DNA from: Arthrobacter globiformis
GTDB taxonomy: Bacteria > Actinomycetota > Actinomycetes > Actinomycetales > Micrococcaceae
Assembly (NCBI RefSeq): GCF_030817195.1
Contig: NZ_JAUSYZ010000001.1
Span: 620,001 to 684,000, forward strand
DNA length: 64,000 nucleotides
Direction: 5' to 3'
The position numbers and the translations under genes are program-made. The notes under the pieces are model-generated. The model was not told the origin of the DNA and ran no database searches. It was given only the letters and a program-made list of their open reading frames with translations. Below, one piece after another: positions 35,611 to 44,232 of this stretch (the first letter of the stretch is position 1; each line of letters opens with the position of its first letter).

Positions 35611-38103
35611 ATGTTTGAGCGATTTACGGACCGTGCCCGTCGCGTAGTTGTGCTTGCCCAAGAAGAGGCACGCATGCTGAACCACAATTACATTGGTACC
35701 GAACACATCCTCTTGGGTCTGATCCACGAGGGTGAGGGCGTTGCCGCCAAAGCTCTTGAGTCCTTGAGCATTTCGCTCGACGGCGTCCGCGAGCAGGTGC
35801 AGGAGATCATCGGCCAGGGCCAGCAGGCGCCTTCCGGCCACATCCCCTTCACGCCGCGTGCAAAGAAGGTGCTGGAGCTTTCGCTGCGCGAAGCCCTGCA
35901 GCTCGGCCACAACTACATCGGCACGGAGCACATCCTGCTGGGACTCATCCGCGAGGGTGAGGGTGTGGCGGCGCAGGTGCTGGTGAAGCTCGGCGCCGAC
36001 CTCAACCGGGTCCGCCAGCAGGTCATCCAGCTGCTCTCGGGCTACCAGGGCAAAGAGACCACTGGTGCCGGCGTCGGCCAGAGCCAGGCCGAGGGTACCC
36101 CCGCCGGCTCTGTAGTGCTGGACCAGTTTGGCCGGAACCTGACACAGGCCGCCCGCGAGAACAAGCTGGACCCTGTGATCGGCCGCGAGCAGGAAATGGA
36201 ACGTGTCATGCAGGTCCTTTCCCGCCGCACCAAGAACAACCCGGTGCTGATCGGCGAGCCCGGCGTCGGCAAGACCGCCGTCGTCGAGGGACTGGCCCAG
36301 GCGATCGTGCGCGGCGACGTGCCGGAGACCATCAAGGACAAGCAGCTGTACACGCTGGACCTTGGCTCCCTCGTGGCCGGCTCCCGCTACCGTGGTGACT
36401 TCGAAGAGCGACTGAAGAAGGTCCTCAAGGAAATCCGCACCCGCGGCGACATCATCCTCTTCATCGACGAGATCCACACCCTCGTGGGCGCCGGTGCCGC
36501 CGAAGGTGCCATCGACGCAGCCTCGATCCTGAAGCCCATGCTGGCCCGCGGCGAGCTGCAGACCATCGGCGCCACCACGCTGGACGAGTACCGCAAGCAC
36601 ATCGAGAAGGATGCCGCGCTCGAGCGCCGCTTCCAGCCCATCCAGGTCAAGGAGCCGTCGGTTGCGCACGCAATCGAGATCCTCAAGGGCCTGCGGGACC
36701 GCTACGAGGCGCACCACCGCGTCACCATCACCGACGGCGCCCTCGCCTCGGCCGCGAACCTTTCCGAGCGCTACATTTCGGACCGGTTCCTGCCGGACAA
36801 GGCGATCGACCTCATCGACGAAGCCGGCGCCCGGCTCCGGATCCGCCGCATGACGGCTCCGCCGGAGCTCAAGGAGATGGACGAGCGCATCTCCGAGCTG
36901 AAGATGGAGAAGGAGTCCGCGATTGATGCGCAGGACTTCGAGGGTGCTGCCGCGCTGCGCGACAAGGAGCAGAAGCTCATCACGGAGCGCTCCGAGAAGG
37001 AACGCCACTGGAAGACCGGCGGGATGGATGACATCTCCGAGGTGGACGAGGACCTGATCGCCGAAGTCCTCGCCAACTCCACGGGCATCCCGGTCTTCAA
37101 GCTGACCGAGGAAGAATCCTCGCGGCTGCTGAAGATGGAAGACGAACTGCACAAGCGCGTCGTCGGCCAGGACGAGGCCATCAGGGCGCTGTCCCAGGCC
37201 ATTCGCCGCACCCGTGCAGGCCTCAAGGACCCGAAGCGCCCCGGTGGTTCGTTCATCTTCGCCGGCCCCACCGGCGTCGGCAAGACCGAACTCGCCAAGG
37301 CCCTCGCCGAGTTCCTGTTCGGTGAAGAGGATGCCCTCATCACGCTGGACATGTCCGAGTACTCCGAGAAGCACACGGTATCGCGGCTCTTCGGTGCACC
37401 TCCCGGCTACGTCGGTTATGAAGAGGGCGGGCAGCTGACCGAGAAGGTCCGCCGCCGTCCGTTCTCGGTGGTCCTGTTCGACGAAGTGGAAAAGGCCCAC
37501 GCGGACCTCTTCAACTCGCTGCTGCAGATCCTGGAAGACGGCCGCCTGACTGACTCCCAGGGCCGCGTGGTGGACTTCAAGAACACGGTGATCATCATGA
37601 CCACGAACCTCGGAACCCGGGACATCTCCAAGAGCGTTGCCACCGGTTTCCAGTCCGGCACGGACACCCAGACCGGCTACAACCGGATGCGTGCCCGGGT
37701 CACGGAGGAGCTTAAGCAGCACTTCCGCCCCGAGTTCCTCAACCGTGTTGACGACGTCGTGGTGTTCCCGCAGCTGACGCAGGACGAGATCATCGAGATC
37801 GTGGACATGTTCGTCACCCGCTTGGAGAAGCGCCTCAAGGACAAGGACATGGGCATCGAGCTGACCAAGGCAGCCAAGGTGCTCCTGGCCACCCGCGGCT
37901 ACGATCCCGCCATGGGTGCCCGGCCGCTGCGCCGCACCATCCAGCGCGAGATCGAGGACCAGCTCTCCGAGAAGATCCTCTTCGGCGAGCTGCACCCCGG
38001 CGACATCGTGGTGGTGGATGTGGACGGCGAAGGCGACGACGCGAAGTTCACCTTCGCCGGCAACGCCAAGCCGCGCATCCCGGAGATCGCCCCGAGCGCC
38101 TAG
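35611..38103 (+). CDS. clpC: ATP-dependent Clp protease ATP-binding subunit ClpC
   Basis: 830-residue Hsp100 unfoldase that feeds substrates to ClpP1P2. The N-domain (two Clp_N repeats, about 5-145; the first opens MFERFTDRARRVVVLAQEEA) binds adaptors. AAA1 has Walker A GEPGVGKTAVVEGLAQ (about 215). The UVR-containing middle domain lies at about 420-475 (DAQDFEGAAALRDKEQKL). AAA2 has Walker A GPTGVGKTELAKALAEFLFG (about 551), and the C-terminal D2-small domain ends ...IAPSA. Start ATG 35611 with AGGAG about 9 nt upstream. Next to lsr2 as in mycobacteria; a strong hairpin follows. Confidence 0.97.
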   Translation: MFERFTDRARRVVVLAQEEARMLNHNYIGTEHILLGLIHEGEGVAAKALESLSISLDGVREQVQEIIGQGQQAPSGHIPFTPRAKKVLELSLREALQLGHNYIGTEHILLGLIREGEGVAAQVLVKLGADLNRVRQQVIQLLSGYQGKETTGAGVGQSQAEGTPAGSVVLDQFGRNLTQAARENKLDPVIGREQEMERVMQVLSRRTKNNPVLIGEPGVGKTAVVEGLAQAIVRGDVPETIKDKQLYTLDLGSLVAGSRYRGDFEERLKKVLKEIRTRGDIILFIDEIHTLVGAGAAEGAIDAASILKPMLARGELQTIGATTLDEYRKHIEKDAALERRFQPIQVKEPSVAHAIEILKGLRDRYEAHHRVTITDGALASAANLSERYISDRFLPDKAIDLIDEAGARLRIRRMTAPPELKEMDERISELKMEKESAIDAQDFEGAAALRDKEQKLITERSEKERHWKTGGMDDISEVDEDLIAEVLANSTGIPVFKLTEEESSRLLKMEDELHKRVVGQDEAIRALSQAIRRTRAGLKDPKRPGGSFIFAGPTGVGKTELAKALAEFLFGEEDALITLDMSEYSEKHTVSRLFGAPPGYVGYEEGGQLTEKVRRRPFSVVLFDEVEKAHADLFNSLLQILEDGRLTDSQGRVVDFKNTVIIMTTNLGTRDISKSVATGFQSGTDTQTGYNRMRARVTEELKQHFRPEFLNRVDDVVVFPQLTQDEIIEIVDMFVTRLEKRLKDKDMGIELTKAAKVLLATRGYDPAMGARPLRRTIQREIEDQLSEKILFGELHPGDIVVVDVDGEGDDAKFTFAGNAKPRIPEIAPSA

Positions 38104-38139
38104 CTCCGAGCGCCTGGCTCCCAGCCGCACTCCAGCGCC

Positions 38140-38183
38140 AAGAGGCCCCGCCAGTTCCCGAAAGGGGGCAGGTGGGGCCTCTT
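38140..38183 (+). terminator. Terminator of clpC
   Basis: Arms AAGAGGCCCCGCC (38140-38152) and GGTGGGGCCTCTT (38171-38183), 12 of 13 paired, with an inner CCCG/GGGG hairpin in the loop. It lies 36 nt after the clpC stop. Confidence 0.75.
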
Positions 38184-38276
38184 GCGTCGGGCGGCAGCGG
38201 CGCAGTTCTGAAAGTACTGTTTCACTAATAGTGAACCCTGCTGTGATCCAGGGCACAGGAGGTGTTGAATCAGCAC

Positions 38277-40397
38277 ATGTCAACTGAAGATGCAGCGATC
38301 CTGCGTGAGCAACCGGCGACGCCTTTCCACGACCTCGACCACTACCTGGCGATCCCGCGTGTCAGTGGCTTGGCCCTCAGCCCTGACGGCCGGCGGCTGG
38401 TGACCACGGTGGCCACGCTCAACAGCAAGGGCACCGAATACGGCACGGCCCTGTGGGAGCTGGACCCTGCGGGCGAGAAGCAGGCCCGCAGGATCACCCG
38501 CAGTGCCAAGGGCGAAGCGGGCGCCGCGTTCGCTGCCAACGGCGACGTCTACTTCACGTCCGCCCGGCCGGATCCGGACAAGGAAGCCGACGGCGATCCC
38601 GTCAGTGTGCTCTGGGTGCTCCCCGCAGACGGCGGTGAGGCCCGCGTGGTCCTGTCGAGGCCAGGCGGCGTGGAGAAGGTCATGGCGGCAAGGGACGCGA
38701 ACGCGGCGTTCGTCACCGCGTCCGTCCTTGCCGGCTCCAGCGACGAGGAGGCCGACGCCGAACGCCGCAAGAGCCGCAAGGACAACAAGGTGGCGGCCGT
38801 CCTGCACAGCGAATACCCGGTGCGCTACTGGGACGCGGACCTCGGCCCTGCCCAGCCGCGGCTCTTCGCAGTGGAGCCAGGGGCCGAGCAGGAACCCGGC
38901 AAGCCCGCCACCGTGGACAGGGCCGCGCCCCTCACGCTGCGCAACCTTACCCGGCAGGCAGGGTCCCGCCTCCGCGAGGCTGTCTCGGTGGTCAGCCCGG
39001 ACGGCAAGACCCTCTACACGAGCATTTTGAAGCCGCTGTCCAAGGCCGACCTCCGCTCGGTCCTGGCCGCCGTCGACGTTGCCACCGGTACCCTCCGGGT
39101 GCTCCTCGACGAGGAGGGGATGGACTTCTTTCCGGGGCCGGTCAGCCCCGACGGCGCCACCCTCGCCGTCCTCAGCGTCAGCGAGACCACGCCCCGACAG
39201 GCCCCGCAGGTCAAGCTGCACCTTCTCGATGTCTCCGGCGAAGCCGGCCGGGAGGACCTGCAGCCCCTGGCTCACGGCTGGGACCGGTGGCCCCACCCGG
39301 AGGCTTGGCTCCCGGACGGATCCGCCCTCCTGGTCACGGCGGACGACGACGGCGCGTCGCCGGTTTTCGCCGTCAACGTTGCGGCAGGTGCCGCCCGGGG
39401 GAGCGTCACCCGGGTAACGCCGGACGCGGCGGCCTACACCGACGTCGTCGTTTCACCCGACGGACGCAGCGCCTACGCGCTGCGGAGCTCGTATGAGTTC
39501 CCCGCCGAACCTGTCCGGATCGACCTCGCCACCGGGGACGTCACGCGACTGCCGTCCCCGGCGGAACGGCCGCAAACTGCAGGGTCGCTGGAGCGGGTGG
39601 AGACGACGGCGGCCGACGGCACCCGCGTGCCCGCCTACCTGGCCCTGCCCGCGGGGGCTTCCGCCGAGAACCCCGCGCCGCTGCTGCTGTGGATCCATGG
39701 CGGCCCGCTGGGATCCTGGAATGCCTGGACCTGGCGCTGGAATCCGTGGCTGCTCACGTCCCGGGGCTACGCTGTCCTGCTTCCGGATCCCGCTTTGTCC
39801 ACGGGCTACGGCCAGGAATACATCCAGCGCGGCTGGGGCGGCTGGGGCAAGGCCCCGTATACGGACCTCATGGCCATCACGGATTCGATGGTGCAGCGGC
39901 CGGACATCGACGGCAGCCGCACGGCCGCGATGGGCGGCTCCTTCGGCGGCTACATGGCTAACTGGGTGGCCGGGCAGACCGACCGCTTTAAGGCGATCGT
40001 GACTCATGCCAGCCTGTGGGCGCTGGACCAGTTCGGGCCCACCACTGACGCGTCGCAGTACTGGCTCAAGGAAATGACGGCGGAAATGGCGCTGGAGAAC
40101 TCCCCGCACCTGCACGTGGAGAAGATCCGGACGCCCATGCTGGTCATCCATGGCGACAAGGACTACCGCGTGCCCATCGGGGAAGGCCTGCGACTTTGGT
40201 ACGAGCTGCTGTCCAAGTCCCAGCTCGCCTCCGACGCTAACGGACAGACGAGCCACCGGTTCCTGTTCTACCCCGACGAGAACCACTGGATCCTGCAGCC
40301 GCAGCACGCCAAGGTCTGGTACGGCGTGGTTGAACACTTCCTGGCCAGGAATGTCCTCGGCAAGGACATCGAACTCCCGGCCGACCTGGGCCTGTGA
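38277..40397 (+). CDS. S9-family serine peptidase (acylaminoacyl/prolyl oligopeptidase type)
   Basis: 706 residues. An N-terminal beta-propeller (about 20-420; blades marked by LALSPDGRRL, VVSPDGKTL, VVVSPDGRSA) gates a C-terminal alpha/beta-hydrolase domain. Catalytic Ser is in GGSFGGYMANW (about 557), Asp in IHGDKDYRVP (about 627) and His in YPDENHWI (about 669). WIHGGPLGSWNAWTWRWNP supplies the oxyanion hole. Probably cytosolic, no signal peptide. ATG 38277 is chosen (MSTEDAAIL); AGGAGG is 14 nt ahead, and in-frame GTG 38262/TTG 38265 are too near to it. No operon partner. Confidence 0.88.
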   Translation: MSTEDAAILREQPATPFHDLDHYLAIPRVSGLALSPDGRRLVTTVATLNSKGTEYGTALWELDPAGEKQARRITRSAKGEAGAAFAANGDVYFTSARPDPDKEADGDPVSVLWVLPADGGEARVVLSRPGGVEKVMAARDANAAFVTASVLAGSSDEEADAERRKSRKDNKVAAVLHSEYPVRYWDADLGPAQPRLFAVEPGAEQEPGKPATVDRAAPLTLRNLTRQAGSRLREAVSVVSPDGKTLYTSILKPLSKADLRSVLAAVDVATGTLRVLLDEEGMDFFPGPVSPDGATLAVLSVSETTPRQAPQVKLHLLDVSGEAGREDLQPLAHGWDRWPHPEAWLPDGSALLVTADDDGASPVFAVNVAAGAARGSVTRVTPDAAAYTDVVVSPDGRSAYALRSSYEFPAEPVRIDLATGDVTRLPSPAERPQTAGSLERVETTAADGTRVPAYLALPAGASAENPAPLLLWIHGGPLGSWNAWTWRWNPWLLTSRGYAVLLPDPALSTGYGQEYIQRGWGGWGKAPYTDLMAITDSMVQRPDIDGSRTAAMGGSFGGYMANWVAGQTDRFKAIVTHASLWALDQFGPTTDASQYWLKEMTAEMALENSPHLHVEKIRTPMLVIHGDKDYRVPIGEGLRLWYELLSKSQLASDANGQTSHRFLFYPDENHWILQPQHAKVWYGVVEHFLARNVLGKDIELPADLGL

Positions 40398-40430
40398 CCC
40401 CCGGGCCGCAGGTGACCGTGGCTGTCGCCG

Positions 40431-40436
40431 TAAGAT
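40431..40436 (+). promoter_or_regulatory. Candidate -10 box of a leaderless GNAT transcript
   Basis: TAAGAT ends 7 nt before GTG 40444. There is no Shine-Dalgarno site in between. Confidence 0.4.
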
Positions 40437-40443
40437 GGGGGCT

Positions 40444-40953
40444 GTGACTGACTCCTTCACCGTTCGCCCTGCCCGGACCAGCGATGTGGCTGCCATCAAG
40501 AGACTGGTGGCGCCGCTGGCGGAAGAGCGAATACTGATGGCCAAGGAGACGGTGGCCTATTACGAGAGCCTGCAGGAGTTCCTTATCGCCGAGTCGGCGG
40601 CCGGCGAGGTCATCGGCTGCGGCGCCCTGCACGTCATGTGGGAGGACCTCGCGGAAGTTCGCACCCTGGCGGCCTCGGATGCGTGGCGTGGCAAGGGCGT
40701 GGGGCACGTCCTGGTCGAGAGCCTCCTGAAGCAGGCAGCGGCGCTGGGCGTCGCGCGGGTGTTCTGCCTGACCTTCGAGGTGGACTTCTTCAAGCGGCAC
40801 GGCTTCGAGGTGATGGCGGACCAGTCGGCCGTGGACCCGCAGGTGTACTCCGAGCTGCTGCGCTCGCACGACGAAGGCGTGGCGGAGTTCCTGGACCTCG
40901 CGCGCGTGAAGCCCAACACGCTCGGCAACACGAGGATGATCAAGGCTCTCTAG
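40444..40953 (+). CDS. GNAT acetyltransferase (amino-acid N-acetyltransferase-like)
   Basis: 169 residues. GNAT fold with acetyl-CoA loop ASDAWRGKGVGHVLVESLL (R/Q-x-x-G-x-G/A as RGKGVG) and CLTFEVDFFKRHGFEVM. It resembles the short ArgA-type N-acetylglutamate synthases of actinobacteria (Rv2747 type), which start arginine synthesis, but no other arg gene is near, so the amino-acid substrate is inferred. GTG 40444 (VTDSFTVRPARTSDV) gives the typical N-terminus; ATG 40435 is an alternative. Confidence 0.8.
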   Translation: MTDSFTVRPARTSDVAAIKRLVAPLAEERILMAKETVAYYESLQEFLIAESAAGEVIGCGALHVMWEDLAEVRTLAASDAWRGKGVGHVLVESLLKQAAALGVARVFCLTFEVDFFKRHGFEVMADQSAVDPQVYSELLRSHDEGVAEFLDLARVKPNTLGNTRMIKAL

Positions 40954-41049
40954 AGCCCGCTCCGACCTCCTCGCGGCTGGACTCCGCAGGGCCGCACTCC
41001 TCCGAGTACCCCTTCTTTTTGTAAATTTGCTGGATAAACTGTCGGGGAG

Positions 41050-41084
41050 CCGGAAGGGGCAGCATTGGGGGCTGCCCCTTCCGG
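41050..41084 (+). terminator. Terminator between the GNAT gene and dhaK
   Basis: Perfect 14-bp stem: CCGGAAGGGGCAGC (41050-41063) and its complement (41071-41084), loop ATTGGGG, about 100 nt after the GNAT stop. It may end the GNAT message, or act in the dhaK leader. Confidence 0.75.
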
Positions 41085-41206
41085 TGAATTCGTCCGCCGG
41101 GGAACCAAGGCGGGCGGCCGGAACTTCCCCGCAGCCGGTGCCGGTAGTAGGGTCAAAGCACATCCTGACCGATGTCAATGAAGCACCGAGAGCCCAGGAG
41201 CCGGCC

Positions 41207-42208
41207 GTGAAAAAGCTCATCAATGACCCCCGTGCTGTAGTCGATGAATCCGTGGAGGGATTCGGCCTTGCCCATGCCGACCTTGTGACCGTCAACGCCG
41301 ACCCGAAATACGTCACCCGCAAGGATGCCCCCGTTGCAGGCAAGGTCGGCCTGGTGTCCGGTGGCGGCAGTGGGCATGAGCCGCTGCATGCCGGCTTCGT
41401 GGGGCGTGGCATGCTCGACGCCGCCGTGCCCGGCGCCGTCTTCACCTCACCGACCCCCGACCAGATCATTCCGGCCACGCTCGCCGTGAACTCCGGCGCC
41501 GGCGTGGTCCACATCGTCAAGAACTACACCGGCGACGTCCTGAACTTTGAGACGGCGGCGGAGATGGCCCAAGCGGAGGGCGTGGAGGTCCGTACCGTCC
41601 TCGTCAACGACGACGTCGCGGTGGAGGACTCGCTGTACACGGCCGGGCGCAGGGGAGTGGGCGGCACGGTCCTGGTGGAGAAGATCGCCGGTGCCGCAGC
41701 AGAGCGCGGTGACGACCTCGACGCGGTGGCGGCCATCGGCGACCGCGTGAACCAGAACGTGCGGACCATGGGCGTTGCGCTCTCGGCCTGCACGGTGCCA
41801 CACGCCGGATCCCCGAGCTTTGACCTTGCGGACAACGAGATCGAAATCGGCATCGGGATCCACGGCGAGCCGGGCCGGCACAAGATCGCCATGGAAAACG
41901 CCGACGGCATCACCAACCGCCTGCTGGAACCGATCCTCAGCGACCTCGGAATGGCGATGGGGGAGAAGGTGCTCCTGTTCGTCAACGGCATGGGCGGAAC
42001 GCCGCTGAGTGAGTTGTACATCGTGTACCGTCGGGCCGCCCAGATCCTGGCGGAGCGCGGCATTGCGGTGGAGCGTTCCCTTGTGGGGAACTACATCACA
42101 TCCCTTGAGATGCAGGGTTGCTCCGTCTCCGTGCTGCGGCTTGACGACGAGATGACGGCCCTCTGGGATGCACCTGTGCACACGCCCGCCCTGCGCTGGG
42201 GCGTGTAG
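41207..42208 (+). CDS. dhaK: Dihydroxyacetone kinase, substrate-binding subunit DhaK
   Basis: 333 residues. Binds dihydroxyacetone covalently (hemiaminal) on the histidine in IGIGIHGEPGRHK (about 219) and passes it phosphate from DhaL-ADP/ATP. VSGGGSGHEPLHAGFVGRGM (about 47-66) and KNYTGDVLNFETAAEMA are family signatures. GTG 41207 with AGGAG 6 nt ahead gives the usual start (MKKLINDPRAVVDE). It heads a three-gene operon dhaK-dhaL-dhaM with 2-nt and 4-nt junctions. Confidence 0.95.
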   Translation: MKKLINDPRAVVDESVEGFGLAHADLVTVNADPKYVTRKDAPVAGKVGLVSGGGSGHEPLHAGFVGRGMLDAAVPGAVFTSPTPDQIIPATLAVNSGAGVVHIVKNYTGDVLNFETAAEMAQAEGVEVRTVLVNDDVAVEDSLYTAGRRGVGGTVLVEKIAGAAAERGDDLDAVAAIGDRVNQNVRTMGVALSACTVPHAGSPSFDLADNEIEIGIGIHGEPGRHKIAMENADGITNRLLEPILSDLGMAMGEKVLLFVNGMGGTPLSELYIVYRRAAQILAERGIAVERSLVGNYITSLEMQGCSVSVLRLDDEMTALWDAPVHTPALRWGV

Positions 42209-42210
42209 CA

Positions 42211-42837
42211 GTGGGACTGGACGTGACCTGGGCCGTCAAATGGCTGACGCTGTCCGCCCAGGCAATGGCGGAACACAGGGTGGAACTCATCGAGCTGGAC
42301 AGGGCCATTGGGGATTCGGACCACGGTGAGAACATGGACCGCGGCTTCCAGGCGGTCCTCGACAAGCTGGCCGAAAGCCCTCCTGAGACCCCCGGCGCGG
42401 CGCTCAAGCTGACGGCCATGGCGCTGATGTCGAAGGTCGGCGGGGCTGCCGGCCCGCTCTACGGCACGGCCTTCCTGCGGGCCGCGACCACTCTTGGGGA
42501 TGCCGCGTATGTCGACGCCCCGGTGCTCGCAGCAGCACTCGCAGCGGCCAGGGACGGCATCGTGGCCCGGGGCAAGGCCGAGGCAGGCGACAAGACGATG
42601 GTGGATGCCTGGACGCCGGCCGCTGAGGCAGCGGCAGCAGCCGCGGCCGACGGCGACACCCTGGCAGTCCTCATCGCCGCGGCGGAAGCCGCCGAGGCCG
42701 GTGCCGTGGCCACAGACCCCCTGGTGGCACGCAAGGGCCGGGCCAGCTACCTCGGGGAGCGAAGCGCCGGCCACCGTGACCCCGGGGCGGCCTCGAGCGC
42801 CCTCATTCTCCGCGCCGCAGCCGGAGCCGCCGCATGA
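42211..42837 (+). CDS. dhaL: Dihydroxyacetone kinase, ADP-binding subunit DhaL
   Basis: 208 residues. The Mg-ADP site is AIGDSDHGENMDRGF (about 31-45), followed by MSKVGGAAGPLYGTAFL and GDKTMVDAW. The C-terminal loop is TDPLVARKGRASYLGERSAGHRDPGA. The bound ADP is rephosphorylated by DhaM. GTG 42211 starts 2 nt after dhaK; the last bases overlap dhaM by 4 nt, consistent with equal synthesis. Confidence 0.95.
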   Translation: MGLDVTWAVKWLTLSAQAMAEHRVELIELDRAIGDSDHGENMDRGFQAVLDKLAESPPETPGAALKLTAMALMSKVGGAAGPLYGTAFLRAATTLGDAAYVDAPVLAAALAAARDGIVARGKAEAGDKTMVDAWTPAAEAAAAAAADGDTLAVLIAAAEAAEAGAVATDPLVARKGRASYLGERSAGHRDPGAASSALILRAAAGAAA

Positions 42838-43574
42838 CAGTGCGGATCGTGGTGGTTTCGCACAGTGACAAGATTGCCGACGGCGCCGTGGAACTCGCGG
42901 CCCAGATGGCACCGGACGTGATGATGGTTGCGGCTGGCGGAACGTCCGACGGCCGGATCGGCACCAGCATGGAAAAGGTGATGGCGGCCCTGGAAACGGC
43001 TGCCGGTGCCGACGGCGTCGTGGTGCTGACCGATCTGGGGTCAGCAGTGATGACGGCGGAGTCCGCCATGGAGTTCGCCGAGGACAGTGGCCCGGTGCTA
43101 CTTGCAGACGCCCCCATTGTGGAGGGGCTGGTGGCGGCCGCGGTGGCAGCCCAGGGCGGCGCCAGCGTTCACGCCGTCCGGCGTGCCGCGGAGGCCACAC
43201 ATGGCTATCCGGCGTCCCGTCCCAAGGCCGAGGACCGCCTCGCCGCGGGCGGCCAGACGGCAAGCAACCAGCCTGGGTACGGCCCGGCGGCGGGAGAAAC
43301 GGAAGTTCCGGCCGCCCCGGATGCCAGCGGCGACTTCGAGCTCGTAAACCTCGCAGGCATGCACGCCCGGCCGGCCGCCAAGATAGCCGGCGGGCTGTCG
43401 GCGCTGGATGCGGACGTGACGGTGAATGGGGTGGATGGCGCCTCCATGACGGGGCTGATGACACTGGGCGCCGGCAAGGGCTCGGTGCTGCACGTGGAAG
43501 CGTTCGGCCCCGACGCCGAAAGGGCCGTGGCCTATGTGGCGGGGCTGGTCAGGAACGGCTTCGGGGAACCCTGA
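42834..43574 (+). CDS. dhaM: Phosphotransfer subunit DhaM (EIIA-Man-like + HPr domains)
   Basis: 246 residues. The N-terminal domain (about 1-130) is EIIA-mannose-like, with the phospho-His in VVVSHSDKIADGAVELA (His about 10). The C-terminal domain (about 160-245) is HPr-like, with the phospho-His in LAGMHARPAAKIAGGL. A Pro/Ala-rich linker joins them. The third domain of E. coli DhaM, a partial enzyme I, is absent, so phosphate must come from the cell's general EI. Coupled to dhaL by an ATGA overlap; last gene of the operon. Confidence 0.93.
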   Translation: MTVRIVVVSHSDKIADGAVELAAQMAPDVMMVAAGGTSDGRIGTSMEKVMAALETAAGADGVVVLTDLGSAVMTAESAMEFAEDSGPVLLADAPIVEGLVAAAVAAQGGASVHAVRRAAEATHGYPASRPKAEDRLAAGGQTASNQPGYGPAAGETEVPAAPDASGDFELVNLAGMHARPAAKIAGGLSALDADVTVNGVDGASMTGLMTLGAGKGSVLHVEAFGPDAERAVAYVAGLVRNGFGEP

Positions 43575-43590
43575 CGCGGATCAGGCCAGG

Positions 43591-44088
43591 CTACCTGTCC
43601 TGCCTGAGGCCCGCCGCATCCAGCACCACGGAAGCGGAAATAAACCGTCCGCACTGCTCGCCAAACGGGTAGCTGGCCTGGGGCTCGAAGTGCAGCGTGC
43701 GTGTGGGCAGCGGCTTGCCGTTGGCGTAAGACCCGCTCGCGGTGACGTCGATGGGGGAGTCTCCCAGGGTGTCCAGATTAAGCATTCCGCGCCGCGTGCC
43801 GTCCGGCTTGGAAGTCGCTGAGCATACGCCGTCGGGCCTGGAGTCATCGGTGCAGCCGAGATCCACAGGGACGGAGCCCGGGACGAGCTCCAGGGTGTCC
43901 TCTTTGCACCTGCCGTCCTGGCACGCCTTCAGTTGCAGCGTTTTCACTTGGGGCGAGTAGCCGGCCGCCACAGTGACGGCGACTCCGGACACCTGGCCGA
44001 CCGCCGGGCACACCGCCTCGAAAGCATGGCAGCCCGAGATAAGTGCCGTCGTCGTGATTGTGGCCAAAAGTACCCCTGTCTTGCCCAT
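43591..44088 (-). CDS. Putative lipoprotein of unknown function
   Basis: 165 residues. N-terminal signal with a lipobox-like LISGC at about residues 16-20, so a secreted, lipid-anchored protein is likely. The mature part is rich in Cys (pairs in KACQDGRCKED, DLGCTDDSRPDGVCS and EQCGRF), which may form disulfides. No known domain. It converges on dhaM, leaving 16 nt. Confidence 0.7.
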   Translation of the reverse strand: MGKTGVLLATITTTALISGCHAFEAVCPAVGQVSGVAVTVAAGYSPQVKTLQLKACQDGRCKEDTLELVPGSVPVDLGCTDDSRPDGVCSATSKPDGTRRGMLNLDTLGDSPIDVTASGSYANGKPLPTRTLHFEPQASYPFGEQCGRFISASVVLDAAGLRQDR

Positions 44089-44232
44089 ACTTCAGGGTAA
44101 ATCCGCCCTTGGGCGGAGGAGCCGGCGGGGCGAAACTGGCGCCCTCATTGTTATCCCGTCCCCGGCGCTGGGTGCCTAATCGAGACCAAAATCCGCGGCG
44201 AACGAGCCATGGCTACCCCGTGCCCGTGGCTG

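Noticed and set aside
44089..44232. tRNA gene in the gap between the lipoprotein and mutY genes
   Set aside because: A GCGCC/GGCGC hairpin exists, but no cloverleaf with a T-arm or anticodon arm could be built.
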